Assembly: GCA_947460595.1 (NCBI GenBank)
Contig: CANHGS010000023.1
Coordinates: 1 to 55,742 of the forward strand
Length of the DNA stretch: 55,742 nucleotides
Direction: 5' to 3'
DNA from: Bacteroidota bacterium
Lineage (GTDB): Bacteria; Bacteroidota; Bacteroidia; Chitinophagales; Chitinophagaceae
In this document: piece after piece, positions 1-8,972 of the stretch
Numbering within the stretch: position 1 is the first letter of the stretch
Layout of the letters: every line of letters begins with the position of its first letter
Position numbers and translations under genes: made by a program
Notes under the pieces: model-generated
Database searches by the model: none
Told to the model about the DNA's origin: nothing
What the model saw: only the letters and a program-made list of their open reading frames with translations

Positions 1-538
1 AACTGCCTTTTGCCATACGCTCATACAAACGGTGAACACCTGTAGTGGCTTCTTCAGAAAGGCCTTTGATATTGGCAACCAATTCAGGATAAGTATCAAA
101 TACCATATTGGTTAAGTCGCCACCATCATCCAAGATCATATTCAAAGGACGGTCAGCTGCGCCAAAGAACAAAGTTTGTTCAATGCACCAATCAGCTTCT
201 TCCTGTGTTTGTCCCTTCCATGCAAAAACACCAATACCAGCAGCGGCAATAGCAGCAGCGGCTTGATCTTGAGTAGAAAAGATATTACAAGAACTCCATT
301 TTACTTCTGCTCCCAACGCAACCAATGTTTCAATTAAAACGGCAGTTTGGATAGTCATGTGCAAACAACCCGCAACGCGTGCACCTTTCAGTGGTTGGCT
401 TGGGCCGTACTCGGCACGAATTGACATTAGACCGGGCATTTCCGCTTCTGCAAGACGGATTTCCTTACGGCCCCAATCTGCTAAACTCATGTCGGCCACT
501 TTGTAGGGCAGACTGAAATCGATGTTTGATATTGACAT
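1..538 (-). CDS. ahcY: Adenosylhomocysteinase, N-terminal part (cut by window edge)
   Basis: The enzyme hydrolyses S-adenosylhomocysteine to adenosine and homocysteine, clearing the product of methyl transfer in the cytoplasm. The 179 residues read on the minus strand start [20 protein letters not shown] and contain the family N-terminal segment: [24 protein letters not shown], broken here as AEMPGLMS and [11 protein letters not shown], then [35 protein letters not shown] and DDGGD. These are substrate-domain signatures. The NAD-binding domain and C-terminus lie outside the window. The ATG at 538 lies 20 bases past a TAnnTTTG box. An Lrp-type regulator is divergent, and metK, the other half of the methyl cycle, is 21 kb away. 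Identity is very secure. Confidence 0.95.
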   Translation of the reverse strand, partial: MSISNIDFSLPYKVADMSLADWGRKEIRLAEAEMPGLMSIRAEYGPSQPLKGARVAGCLHMTIQTAVLIETLVALGAEVKWSSCNIFSTQDQAAAAIAAAGIGVFAWKGQTQEEADWCIEQTLFFGAADRPLNMILDDGGDLTNMVFDTYPELVANIKGLSEEATTGVHRLYERMAKGS

Positions 539-558
539 GTTTTATGTTTTGTGTGGTG

Positions 559-566
559 CAAATGTA
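559..566 (-). promoter_or_regulatory. Promoter -7 box of ahcY (TACATTTG)
   Basis: On the minus strand the bases TACATTTG match the Bacteroidota -7 consensus TAnnTTTG. The ahcY ATG follows after 20 bases, leaving a short leader. I found no convincing -33 TTTG element at the usual distance, so this is a motif match only. Confidence 0.6.
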
Positions 567-657
567 GTTTTATAGGATAAAAACATATATTATTTATCAA
601 TTTTGGAATAAATGATATGTTTTAATAGCTTTATATAGAATAAAATACATTTTTCCT

Positions 658-1158
658 ATGCCCAAGTATCCCAATATAGCCGAATCCACTACTAATAGTT
701 TTTCATTGGATGAAAAGGACCTTGCCATTCTTAGAATCTTACAGCAAAATGCTAGGGCTACTGTAAAAGAGATTTCAGACAAAGTTCATCTAAGTACGAC
801 TCCTGTACATGAACGTATCAAGCGGATGGAAGAAACGGGTATTATTAAACAATACGCCACTTTGCTTGATCACGCCAAAGTGAAAAAAGGGTTGATGGTC
901 ATCTGTTATGTATCACTCAAACAACACAACAAAAATGCAGGTGCAAAATTCATTAAGAGTATTCAAGAAATGAATGAAGTCATTGAATGCTATAATATCT
1001 CCGGTGAATTTGATTTTATGCTAAAAGTGGTAGAGGAAAGTATGGATGCCTATTATAATTTTCACGTAAACAAATTAAGCCAGGCTGAAAATATTGGGCA
1101 CGTGCAAAGTGTGTTTGTCATGGGTATTATCAAACAAACCCATGTGTTGGTGTACTAA
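658..1158 (+). CDS. Lrp/AsnC family transcriptional regulator
   Basis: A 166-residue protein of the leucine-responsive regulator family, which binds DNA as dimers or octamers and senses amino acids or related small molecules. Residues 17-65 form the winged helix-turn-helix (LDEKDLAILRILQQNARAT, then VHLSTTPVHERIKRMEETGI). Residues about 80-160 form the ligand-binding RAM domain, including ISGEFDFMLKV. Length is normal for the family. It is divergent from ahcY, so one of its targets may be the shared 119-base region, but this is inference; the effector cannot be read from sequence. A weak box TACATTTT (646-653) ends four bases before the ATG. Downstream it faces the PAP2 gene, 14 bases away, with no clear terminator. 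Confidence 0.9.
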   Translation: MPKYPNIAESTTNSFSLDEKDLAILRILQQNARATVKEISDKVHLSTTPVHERIKRMEETGIIKQYATLLDHAKVKKGLMVICYVSLKQHNKNAGAKFIKSIQEMNEVIECYNISGEFDFMLKVVEESMDAYYNFHVNKLSQAENIGHVQSVFVMGIIKQTHVLVY

Positions 1159-1172
1159 TAAGTAGATCAGTG

Positions 1173-1808
1173 CTAGTTTAAAACTCCTGCTTTTTTAGAG
1201 GCCTTTTTTCTAGCCATCTTTTGGTACAACCAATTGCTGGCCAAGGCCGATCCGGTTCCAACAATTGCACCCATTAAAACGTCGGAAGGATAGTGCTGAC
1301 CCAAATATAAACGGCTATAGCCTACAGAAGTTGCCCAAGCATACAAGGGCAAGCCAATATACCATTTTGGATAAGCTGTGAACAGCGATGTTGCCGTAGT
1401 AAACGCAAAGGCAGTATGTCCGGAAGGCATTGATTTACCCGTTTCATCAATGGTATTAGGAAATACATCTAAAGGATAAGTGACAAAAGGTCGATCTCTA
1501 TTAACTGTTCTTTTAATCACTTCAGTTAAAACAGCTGTAATAACCAAACTGCCAACCATTTTGAAAGCATTGGCCCTTAATTGCATGTCATTGTTTATCA
1601 AAGAAACTGCAAACATGCTAACAGGCGCCGCAATTGCCAAGGGCTCAGCAGTACTGGATACAGATTTCCAAAATTGGTTATCTGGTTTAGTAGGATTAAT
1701 GTTTTTCAATAAATTGATATCCCAATTCTGGGCACGAATCTCAGAATTTGGAATGGTTATTAGGATTATAATAAGCGTAGTAAATAATGTAATGTGCTTC
1801 ATTATCAT
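1173..1808 (-). CDS. PAP2-superfamily phosphatase, exported or membrane-bound
   Basis: A 211-residue PAP2/vanadium-haloperoxidase-fold phosphatase. All three catalytic motifs are present: KRTVNRDRP (99-107), PSGH (128-131) and SRLYLGQHYPSD (165-176), with the nucleophilic His in the third. The N-terminus is hydrophobic with a possible signal cleavage after IRA, and other hydrophobic stretches could cross the inner membrane. Likely substrates are lipid phosphates such as phosphatidic acid, undecaprenyl diphosphate or phosphatidylglycerophosphate; sequence alone does not choose between them. The ATG overlaps the valS stop codon as ATGA, so the two genes should be translationally coupled. A second ATG six bases further in is an equally good start. 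Confidence 0.85.
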   Translation of the reverse strand: MIMKHITLFTTLIIILITIPNSEIRAQNWDINLLKNINPTKPDNQFWKSVSSTAEPLAIAAPVSMFAVSLINNDMQLRANAFKMVGSLVITAVLTEVIKRTVNRDRPFVTYPLDVFPNTIDETGKSMPSGHTAFAFTTATSLFTAYPKWYIGLPLYAWATSVGYSRLYLGQHYPSDVLMGAIVGTGSALASNWLYQKMARKKASKKAGVLN

Positions 1809-4441
1809 CCTGGCAGATTAGATAAACTTTCTTCAATAGTTTTTATTCTGGCCATGGCATCAGATTGCTTTTTTTGTTCCAAAGCAACAATCTCAGGTTT
1901 GGCATTTTGCACAAAGCGTTCATTAGAAAGTTTCTTTGTTACTGCTTCTAAAAAACCACGTTGATGTTCTAAGTCTTTGAGCAGTTCAGCCCTAAGGGTG
2001 CTAGCATCCAGTTGTTTTTCAGTTTCAATAAAAAATTTATCTTTTTCTACGGCAACTACAATACTATTCCCAACTGATTCTTGGGTATAATGAATGGTTT
2101 TAGCATTCACTTGTTTGGCTAAAATTGCTTCAATAGATTGGTAACTGTATTGGTTTGCTGTTTGTATATGTAGGTCAATAGACTCCTTTGGTTTGAGCTG
2201 GTTTTTATTTCTAGCATCGCGCAAAGCAGAAATTACCTGTTTCAGCAATTCTCCAGCAGCACTTACAGCTGTATTTTCTTTTACTAAGGACTTATTTTGT
2301 TTTACACAAAGGTCTTCAGATTGTTCACCTAGTAGATGGTAAATTTCTTCTGTAATAAACGGCATAAATGGATGCAACAATTGCATCAGTTCTTCAAAAT
2401 AGCCCACTGTTTTTTCATACAATTTTGCATCAATGGGTTGTTCAAATCCAGGTTTTATCCACTCTAAGTACCAACTACAAAAATCGTCCCAAACAAGGGA
2501 ATAGACTATTTTCAATGCCTCACTTAAACGGAATTGCTCCATCAAGGATTCCACTTCCGTTCTAACCGTATTCAATCGATTTTCAAACCAATTGATGGCA
2601 AATTCCTGTTGATCATGCGCTTCTGTTTGACCCCCAATTCTAGCTTCCCACATTTTAATCAACTTCAATGCATTCCATAATTTGTTATTGAAATTCCTGC
2701 CCTGTTCTAAGGCGGATTCATCAAATAACAAGTCATTTCCAGCAGGGGAGGAGATCATAATACCAAAACGAACAGCGTCTGCTCCATACTTATCTATCAA
2801 GCCCAACAAGTCTGGGGAATTCCCCAAACTCTTGCTCATTTTTCTTCCTTGTTTATCTCTTACAATACCTGTAAAATAAACATCGGTGAACGGTTTTTTA
2901 CCTTGAAACTCATAACCTGCCATAATCATCCTGGCTACCCAGAAAAAGATGATTTCAGGGGCAGTTACCAAAGTATTTGTTGGATAATAGTAGTCAAGTT
3001 CTTTATTACCTGGTTGTGAGAGCCCTTTAAACACTTCAAACGGCCAGAGCCAGCTAGAGAACCAAGTATCTAAACAATCTTCGTCTTGTTTGATTTGCTC
3101 AATGGTCAATGGATTTTCTGCAGTATTCAATTGCACTAATGCATCTTCTGCAGATGTAGCAACGGCAAATCGCCCATCAGGCGCATAATATGCCGGAATT
3201 CTATGTCCCCACCAAAGTTGTCGGCTAATACACCAGTCCTTGATATTCTCCATCCAATGGCGATAGAGGTTCTTGAACTTAGCAGGATGAAAATGAATCT
3301 CATCTTCCATGACCGCAGTCAATGCCGGTGCTGCCAAATCTTTCATACTCACCCACCATTGCAAACTCAATCTTGGTTCCACCATGGCGTCAGTGCGTTC
3401 ACTAAATCCAACTTGGTTGTTGTATTCCTCAATTTTTACCAAATTACCAGCTGCTTCTAAATCTGGAACAATGAGTTTGCGCACTTCTAAACGGTCAAGA
3501 CCCACAAATAGCTGAGCGTCTTGGTTCATAGTGCCATCATCATTCATGGTATCAATAATTTCTAACTGGTATTTCTGCCCCAATTGATAATCATTTATAT
3601 CATGAGCTGGCGTAACTTTTAAAGCCCCTGTACCAAAATCAATGGCAACATATTCATCAGGGATAATGGGAATTCTTCTATTAATTAGAGGAACAAATGC
3701 AAATTTGCCGTGCAAGTGTTTGTATCGTTCATCATCCGGATGCACACAGATGGCAGCATCACCCAAAATAGTTTCCGGACGCACAGTTGCAATGGTGATA
3801 TAGGTTTTCTCTGTACCTGCTTCAGATGCTACCTCATACCTTAAATGGTAGAGCTTACTTTGAACTTCTTTATAAATTACTTCTTCGTCACTTAGGGCTG
3901 TTTTGGCACGAACATCCCAATTGATCATTCGCTTGCCTCTATAAATATGCCCTTTGTTATATAACTCAACAAATACCCCAATCACAGACTGGTAATAATC
4001 TGGGTCCATGGTAAATGAAGTTCTATCCCAATCAAGACTGCAACCCAATTTGCGTAATTGCTGTAAGATGATTCCACCATATTTTTCCTTCCATTCCCAG
4101 GCATATTCCAAGAAGGCATCCCTAGTTAAGGAAGACTTGGCAATACCTCTTTCACGTAACATAGCTACCACCTTGGCTTCAGTGGCAATAGAAGCATGGT
4201 CTGTACCAGGAACCCAACAGGCATTTTTGCCCATCATCCTTGCACGCCTAATCAAGATATCTTGAATACTATTATTCAAACAATGCCCCATGTGCAAGAC
4301 TCCAGTAACATTGGGAGGTGGGATAACTACCGTATAAGGTTCCCGATCATCAGGTTGGCTACTAAAATATCCTTTTGCCATCCAATGGGCATACCATTTT
4401 GTTTCTACCTCTGTGGGTATATAATTCTTACTCAGTTCCAT
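1805..4441 (-). CDS. valS: Valine--tRNA ligase
   Basis: Cytoplasmic class I aminoacyl-tRNA synthetase charging tRNA-Val, 878 residues, a full length for the family. The HIGH motif reads HMGH at 50-53 within PPPNVTGVLHMGH, and the KMSKS motif is intact at about 532-536 (GRKMSKSLGNSPD). The editing domain lies between them (ATVRPETILGD, then GTGALKVTPAHD). The C-terminus from about residue 800 is charged and helical, the coiled-coil arm of ValRS. A TAnnTTTG box lies 26 bases upstream of the ATG, with a 12-bp palindrome in the leader. The PAP2 gene overlaps its 3' end by four bases and is probably cotranscribed. Confidence 0.98.
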   Translation of the reverse strand: MELSKNYIPTEVETKWYAHWMAKGYFSSQPDDREPYTVVIPPPNVTGVLHMGHCLNNSIQDILIRRARMMGKNACWVPGTDHASIATEAKVVAMLRERGIAKSSLTRDAFLEYAWEWKEKYGGIILQQLRKLGCSLDWDRTSFTMDPDYYQSVIGVFVELYNKGHIYRGKRMINWDVRAKTALSDEEVIYKEVQSKLYHLRYEVASEAGTEKTYITIATVRPETILGDAAICVHPDDERYKHLHGKFAFVPLINRRIPIIPDEYVAIDFGTGALKVTPAHDINDYQLGQKYQLEIIDTMNDDGTMNQDAQLFVGLDRLEVRKLIVPDLEAAGNLVKIEEYNNQVGFSERTDAMVEPRLSLQWWVSMKDLAAPALTAVMEDEIHFHPAKFKNLYRHWMENIKDWCISRQLWWGHRIPAYYAPDGRFAVATSAEDALVQLNTAENPLTIEQIKQDEDCLDTWFSSWLWPFEVFKGLSQPGNKELDYYYPTNTLVTAPEIIFFWVARMIMAGYEFQGKKPFTDVYFTGIVRDKQGRKMSKSLGNSPDLLGLIDKYGADAVRFGIMISSPAGNDLLFDESALEQGRNFNNKLWNALKLIKMWEARIGGQTEAHDQQEFAINWFENRLNTVRTEVESLMEQFRLSEALKIVYSLVWDDFCSWYLEWIKPGFEQPIDAKLYEKTVGYFEELMQLLHPFMPFITEEIYHLLGEQSEDLCVKQNKSLVKENTAVSAAGELLKQVISALRDARNKNQLKPKESIDLHIQTANQYSYQSIEAILAKQVNAKTIHYTQESVGNSIVVAVEKDKFFIETEKQLDASTLRAELLKDLEHQRGFLEAVTKKLSNERFVQNAKPEIVALEQKKQSDAMARIKTIEESLSNLPG

Positions 4442-4447
4442 GCTTAC

Positions 4448-4459
4448 TAATACGTATTA
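4448..4459. promoter_or_regulatory. 12-bp perfect palindrome in the valS leader
   Basis: TAATACGTATTA is a perfect palindrome between the valS promoter box and its ATG. It could be a repressor operator. A palindrome of this size in AT-rich DNA may also be chance, so this is only a candidate. Confidence 0.3.
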
Positions 4460-4467
4460 ACTAGCTA

Positions 4468-4475
4468 CAAAACTA
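4468..4475 (-). promoter_or_regulatory. Promoter -7 box of valS (TAGTTTTG)
   Basis: TAGTTTTG on the minus strand fits TAnnTTTG and lies 26 bases before the valS ATG. A TTTA sequence 19 bases upstream may serve as a weak -33 element. Confidence 0.55.
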
Positions 4476-4547
4476 AGGTAAAAGCCTGTTGGGGTAAAGG
4501 AAGTCTTTCAACTGAGGTTGAAAAAACCTGAAAATGTTCAAATTGGG

Positions 4548-4787
4548 TTACCAACTAAAAGAATCTTGTACATCCAATAAACTGGCAGATTGTTTGGATT
4601 CCTGCTTTGTTTGGGGATGATTGAGTAACTGATTTTCAACTACACTGGCACTGATTAGGCCCATTTTTTTGGTACAATTACTGCCAGTTTTACCTACTTC
4701 TTGACAGATAGTTTGAATGGCTTTTTGACCAGAGCTCTGGCATCCTACTAATAAAATAACCACCATTAGGGAAAAGAGGCTTTTCAT
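4548..4787 (-). CDS. Small predicted lipoprotein, function unknown
   Basis: A 79-residue reading frame with a clear type II signal peptide: a Lys after the Met, a hydrophobic core, then the lipobox LVGC with the lipidated Cys at residue 16. The mature part is about 63 residues and includes two further Cys residues (TICQE and SNCTKK), which could form a disulfide. I recognise no domain. It lies upstream of valS in the same direction and has its own start region, with no TAnnTTTG box that I could find. The signal peptide makes a real gene more likely than chance, but homologues would be needed to settle that. Confidence 0.55.
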   Translation of the reverse strand: MKSLFSLMVVILLVGCQSSGQKAIQTICQEVGKTGSNCTKKMGLISASVVENQLLNHPQTKQESKQSASLLDVQDSFSW

Positions 4788-4976
4788 TCTAGAGAGATTT
4801 GGTTGTATAATTATAAAGCGAAAATTATATTTCAGGTTAACTTTTGTTTGTTATAATAAAACGATGCTTAGCCTAAAAAGTTACAATTTGACCTTTATTG
4901 GTTTATTTGTATCTAAATCTGTTTCATTATTACAGTTCTGGGGCTATTTTTCTTAGTTTTAAGCCAATATTTTCTT

Positions 4977-5276
4977 ATGAACTTGAAACCTTTTTCAGTT
5001 AAGTGGGTCATTTTGTTCTTTTTGCTGATACCTTCAATTGGGTTTTCGCAAACTCCCATTGATTTTCTTTTTAAAACGGATAAGAGTTCTCTACAAATCC
5101 AACCAAAGCAAGATGCCAGTATTGGGACTATTTTGAACCAATCTAGCAACCAATGCAGAGGTTTAAACCGGAACGGCTAAGGAAATTGGATGATAGGTAC
5201 TAAAATTACCAGTTATGATGGGGCAGATATAGTTGTTCCCAAGGGAGAATTTATTTCAAAGCAATTGATAAACTGA
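4977..5276 (+). pseudogene. Decayed MscS-family mechanosensitive channel remnant
   Basis: Two pieces of one apparent gene remain. The first 67 codons (ATG 4977, stop 5178-5180) encode a signal peptide ending IGFSQ and a short periplasmic-like segment. After the stop, the DNA encodes GTKITSYDGADIVVPKGE followed by FISKQLIN, which matches the conserved beta-domain signature of MscS channels (T-I-x-T-x-DGA-x-V-VPN-x-x-IS-x-x-x-NW). A TGTAKEIG segment just before it (5167-5190) is in a different frame, so there is a frameshift near 5188-5191. The stop at 5274-5276 falls where the family normally has Trp. The transmembrane helices and C-terminal vestibule are missing, so it cannot make a channel. 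It ends directly against the next gene. Confidence 0.6.
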
Positions 5277-6590
5277 ATGAGATTTGCAGTAGTAGATATA
5301 GAGACAACAGGAGGGTTCCCCCAACAACATGGTATCACAGAAATAGCCATTGTACTAATGGACGGGAATGAAATTGAGGGCCAATATTCCACATTGGTAA
5401 ATCCCCATCAACCCATACCGCCATTTATTGTAAACATGACGGGTATCAGCGATGCCATGGTGTCAAAAGCCCCTTCTTTTCATAAAGTGGCAGAAAAAAT
5501 TTATCAGTTATTACATGATCGAATTTTTGTTGCACATAATGTCAATTTTGATTTTTCATTTGTCAAATACCATTTACAAGAAGCAGGGTTTCATTTAAAA
5601 ACTCCCAAGATCTGTACCATCAGAACTAGTAGAAAAGTTTTTCCTGGATTTCGAAAATATGGCTTGGGCCATCTTACAAGAGAATTGGGTATTCCTATTG
5701 AGAACAGACATAGGGCAGGAGGAGATGCATTGGCTACAGCAAAAGTTTTGCAATTAATACTTGAAAAAAATGGATTGCCTGTAATCAAAGAAATGCTTAA
5801 AAAGGAAGATAGGTTTCAAATTTTACCGCCTAACCTTCCTGAACAACAAATAAAGGCCTTGCCTTCTCAACCCGGTATCTATTATTTTAAAGACGCAAAG
5901 GGAAAAGTCATTTATGTTGGAAAAGCAAAGCAGTTAAGTAAGCGCGTCGTAAGTCATTTTACAGGGTTGGATACGAGTAAAAAGAGACAGGAGTTTTTAA
6001 GAAATATTCATAGTATCGATTTTACAACCTGTCCTACTGAGTTTACTGCTTGTTTGTTAGAGAGCGTTGAAATTAAGCGGCTTTGGCCCGCATACAATAA
6101 AAGCCAAAAAAGATACGAACAGTTATGGGGCATTTATCATTTTGAAGACAATCGAGGCTATCTTAGGTTAGCAATTGATAAGAAACAAAAACACAGTCAA
6201 CCATTTGCAGTTTTTCCAATGCTTGCTGATGCTCATAGAATGTTATGGAAGTTGGTTAGAGATTTTTCTCTAGACCCTATTCTTTGTTTTTTAGACAAAA
6301 CCCAACTTGAACAATATCCTGACCCGGAAACATATAATTTGAAGGTGATAGCAGCCATTCAATGGTTGCAATCACAAAATGAAACCTTCTTGATTAGAGA
6401 TAAAAACAGTTGTATACTTGTTGAAGAAGGGCGTTTCTTTGGAATGGGTTCCATTGAAGCCAAGGAATCAGTTACAGAATTAGATGCGGCTAAGCTATTA
6501 TTGACCCCTTACCCAGAAAATGAAATGATTAGATCTATGATTAGAAATTTTGTTGAAAGAAATCCCAAAAAAGTTATTCGAATTGCCTAA
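5277..6590 (+). CDS. DnaQ-like 3'-5' exonuclease fused to a GIY-YIG (UvrC N-type) nuclease
   Basis: A 437-residue two-domain nuclease. Residues 1-165 are a DEDDh exonuclease as in DNA polymerase III epsilon: ExoI DIETTG (7-12), ExoII HNVNFDFSF (87-95), ExoIII HRAGGDA (145-151). Residues about 195-280 are a GIY-YIG endonuclease (GIYYF at 200-204, YVGKAKQLSKRV at 213-224) related to the N-terminus of UvrC and to Cho. The last 150 residues match no domain I know. Such fusions occur in several bacterial phyla and are annotated as exonucleases. A role in DNA repair, nicking then trimming, is inferred. The ATG follows the MscS remnant with no gap, so its promoter must lie inside that relic or further upstream. 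Confidence 0.9.
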   Translation: MRFAVVDIETTGGFPQQHGITEIAIVLMDGNEIEGQYSTLVNPHQPIPPFIVNMTGISDAMVSKAPSFHKVAEKIYQLLHDRIFVAHNVNFDFSFVKYHLQEAGFHLKTPKICTIRTSRKVFPGFRKYGLGHLTRELGIPIENRHRAGGDALATAKVLQLILEKNGLPVIKEMLKKEDRFQILPPNLPEQQIKALPSQPGIYYFKDAKGKVIYVGKAKQLSKRVVSHFTGLDTSKKRQEFLRNIHSIDFTTCPTEFTACLLESVEIKRLWPAYNKSQKRYEQLWGIYHFEDNRGYLRLAIDKKQKHSQPFAVFPMLADAHRMLWKLVRDFSLDPILCFLDKTQLEQYPDPETYNLKVIAAIQWLQSQNETFLIRDKNSCILVEEGRFFGMGSIEAKESVTELDAAKLLLTPYPENEMIRSMIRNFVERNPKKVIRIA

Positions 6591-6645
6591 TCTGCTGCAG
6601 TGATAAACTTCTGTAATTTCTTTTTTTCTTTTCCAAGCCAGCACC

Positions 6646-6653
6646 TACTTTCG
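6646..6653 (+). promoter_or_regulatory. Possible -7 box of tex (TACTTTCG)
   Basis: TACTTTCG differs from TAnnTTTG by one base. A similar TATTTTCG stands before the DUF5686 gene in this window. It lies 35 bases before the tex ATG. Confidence 0.35.
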
Positions 6654-6688
6654 CATCCCTTTGTTAAGCAAACCAATCTTTTTGAATC

Positions 6689-8935
6689 ATGAGTGAATTC
6701 GGTGCCCTTATTGCCAATAAATTGAATATCCGTCAAACCCAAGTAGAGGCGGTTCTAGCATTATTAGATGAATCGGCTACTATTCCATTTATTGCTCGTT
6801 ATAGAAAAGACAAAACAGGTGGTTTAGATGAAGTGCAAATTCAGCAAATTCAAGACGAACAGAAGTTTTTCAAAGAAATAACCGAGAGAAGAACTTTTAT
6901 CATCAAAACTATTGAAGAACAGGGCAAAATGACAGAAGCCCTTTTACAAAAATTAGAAATGGCCAGTTCCATGACGGTATTGGAAGATATTTATTTGCCG
7001 TTTAAACCCAAAAGGAAAACCAAGGCACAAACTGCAAGAGAAAATGGATTAGAACCATTAGCAAAATTGTTATTGGAACAAGGGCCCCATCCTTTAGAAC
7101 CTGAACTACCTGCTTTTTTAAATGAACAGGTTATTTCTATAGAAATGGCCTTGCAAGGGGCTAGAGATATTATTGCAGAATGGGTTAACGAAGAAGCAGA
7201 AAATAGGGCCAAATTGCGCAAATTGTTTGAGACAACTGCCTTGTTACAAAGTAAAGTATTAGAAGGGAAAGAAACAGAAGGAGTAAAATACAAGGACTAT
7301 TTTGACTTTTCAGAACCCATTCACAAAATTCCATCTCATAGAATTTTAGCGGTATTACGTGGGTTTTTAGAAGGGTTTTTAAGAATGAGCATACAGCCTC
7401 TAGAAGAAGACGCACTGGAGTTGTTAGAAAAACAATATATCAGTGGATTTTCTGAATCAGCTACCCACCTAAAAAAAGCTATCAGAGACGCTTATCGTAG
7501 ATTACTTCAGCCAAGTTTGGAATCGGAATTCAGGTCAGCCTTGAAACAAAAAGCAGATGAAGAAGCCATTACTGTTTTTGCAGAAAATTTAAGACAACTA
7601 TTATTGAGTTCTCCACTGGGTAGTAAACGTATCTTGGCCATTGATCCAGGTTATAGAACTGGATGTAAGATTGTTTGCTTAGATGAAAAAGGAGAACTTA
7701 AAAAAACGGATTTAATTTTCATACACGAATCTAATAGGCTTTCAGAAGCGGAGTATCGCATTAAAGAATTGGTAAAAATCTATCAAATAGAAGTATTTGC
7801 CATTGGCGATGGAACGGCAGGAAGAGAAACGGACCAATTTATTAAAAAGATGGCATTGGGATTACCAGTGTTTATGGTTAATGAAGATGGCGCTTCTGTT
7901 TATTCGGCATCTGAAACGGCAAGAGAAGAGTTTCCCGAACAAGACATTACTGTTAGAGGTGCGGTTAGTATTGGAAGAAGGCTAATGGATCCCTTGGCTG
8001 AATTGGTAAAAATTGACCCCAAAAGTATTGGAGTGGGACAGTATCAACATGATGTAAATCAATTCAGACTTAAAGAAAGACTTGACCAAACCGTTGTTAG
8101 TTGTGTAAACAATGTTGGGGTTAATCTAAATACAGCGAGTAAACATTTATTGGCTTACGTAAGTGGTATTGGAATTGGATTGGCAGAGAATATTGTAAAG
8201 TATCGATCAGAAATAGGAAAGTTTACCAACAGAGATCAACTTTTGAAAGTACCTAGATTGGGTGGTAAAGCTTTTGAACAATGCGCAGGATTTTTGAGGA
8301 TTCCCAATGGGGATCAACCACTTGATAAATGTTCGGTACATCCAGAAGCGTATCCTATTGTAGCAAATATGGCCAAAGATTTAGGTCTAGGGGTATCTGA
8401 ATTAATTGCCAATGAAACAGTCCTAAAGCAATTAAATCCTAAAAATTATATATCAGAACAATTGGGAGAATTAACCATCCGGGATATTCTAAAAGAGTTA
8501 GGTAAACCGGGGTTGGATCCTCGTTCAGAATTAGAACAATTTGAATATGCTTCTATTTATAAAATGGAGGATGTGAAGTTGGGAATGATTGTACCTGGAA
8601 TGGTGACAAATATTACTCGTTTTGGGGCATTTGTAGATATTGGCGTTAAACAAGATGGATTAGTTCATGTTAGTGAAATTTCACATCAATACATTACTGA
8701 TCCAAATGAAGCGCTTAAACTGAATGATAAAGTGTTGGTAAAGGTTCTGGAAGTAGATTTGGTGAGAAAGAGAATTGCCTTGTCTATTAAACAAACTCAG
8801 GAAGGGGCTCCCAAAACAGCAAGACCTCAACGAAGCCAACAGCCAATCAAACAAACGCAATCAAGGGATCAAGATCTCTCTTCTATGGACGTTACTGATG
8901 CGCTGGCTTTACTTAAAAAAAGGTTTGGCAAATAG
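6689..8935 (+). CDS. tex: Tex family RNA-binding transcription accessory protein
   Basis: A 748-residue Tex protein, similar to bacterial Tex and the core of eukaryotic Spt6. Domains in order: N-terminal helical part with IPFIARYRKD near residue 33; YqgF/RNase H-like domain from about 317 (RILAIDPGYRTGCKIV); helix-hairpin-helix at about 485-540 (LLAYVSGIGIGLAENIV); S1 RNA-binding domain at about 630-705 (GMVTNITRFGAFVDIGVKQD). A low-complexity Gln/Arg-rich linker and a short end MDVTDALALLKKRFGK close the protein. Tex associates with nucleic acids and with transcription; its exact role remains debated. It is a single gene transcribed convergently to the ALDH gene. Confidence 0.96.
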   Translation: MSEFGALIANKLNIRQTQVEAVLALLDESATIPFIARYRKDKTGGLDEVQIQQIQDEQKFFKEITERRTFIIKTIEEQGKMTEALLQKLEMASSMTVLEDIYLPFKPKRKTKAQTARENGLEPLAKLLLEQGPHPLEPELPAFLNEQVISIEMALQGARDIIAEWVNEEAENRAKLRKLFETTALLQSKVLEGKETEGVKYKDYFDFSEPIHKIPSHRILAVLRGFLEGFLRMSIQPLEEDALELLEKQYISGFSESATHLKKAIRDAYRRLLQPSLESEFRSALKQKADEEAITVFAENLRQLLLSSPLGSKRILAIDPGYRTGCKIVCLDEKGELKKTDLIFIHESNRLSEAEYRIKELVKIYQIEVFAIGDGTAGRETDQFIKKMALGLPVFMVNEDGASVYSASETAREEFPEQDITVRGAVSIGRRLMDPLAELVKIDPKSIGVGQYQHDVNQFRLKERLDQTVVSCVNNVGVNLNTASKHLLAYVSGIGIGLAENIVKYRSEIGKFTNRDQLLKVPRLGGKAFEQCAGFLRIPNGDQPLDKCSVHPEAYPIVANMAKDLGLGVSELIANETVLKQLNPKNYISEQLGELTIRDILKELGKPGLDPRSELEQFEYASIYKMEDVKLGMIVPGMVTNITRFGAFVDIGVKQDGLVHVSEISHQYITDPNEALKLNDKVLVKVLEVDLVRKRIALSIKQTQEGAPKTARPQRSQQPIKQTQSRDQDLSSMDVTDALALLKKRFGK

Positions 8936-8972
8936 TGCGTTCCTTTAGTTTTTAATTTTTAAAATAAGCTTT

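Noticed and set aside
4913..5149. A 78-codon minus-strand frame opposite the MscS remnant
   Set aside because: No domain, no start signal, and the plus strand carries a signal peptide and MscS motif in the same bases.
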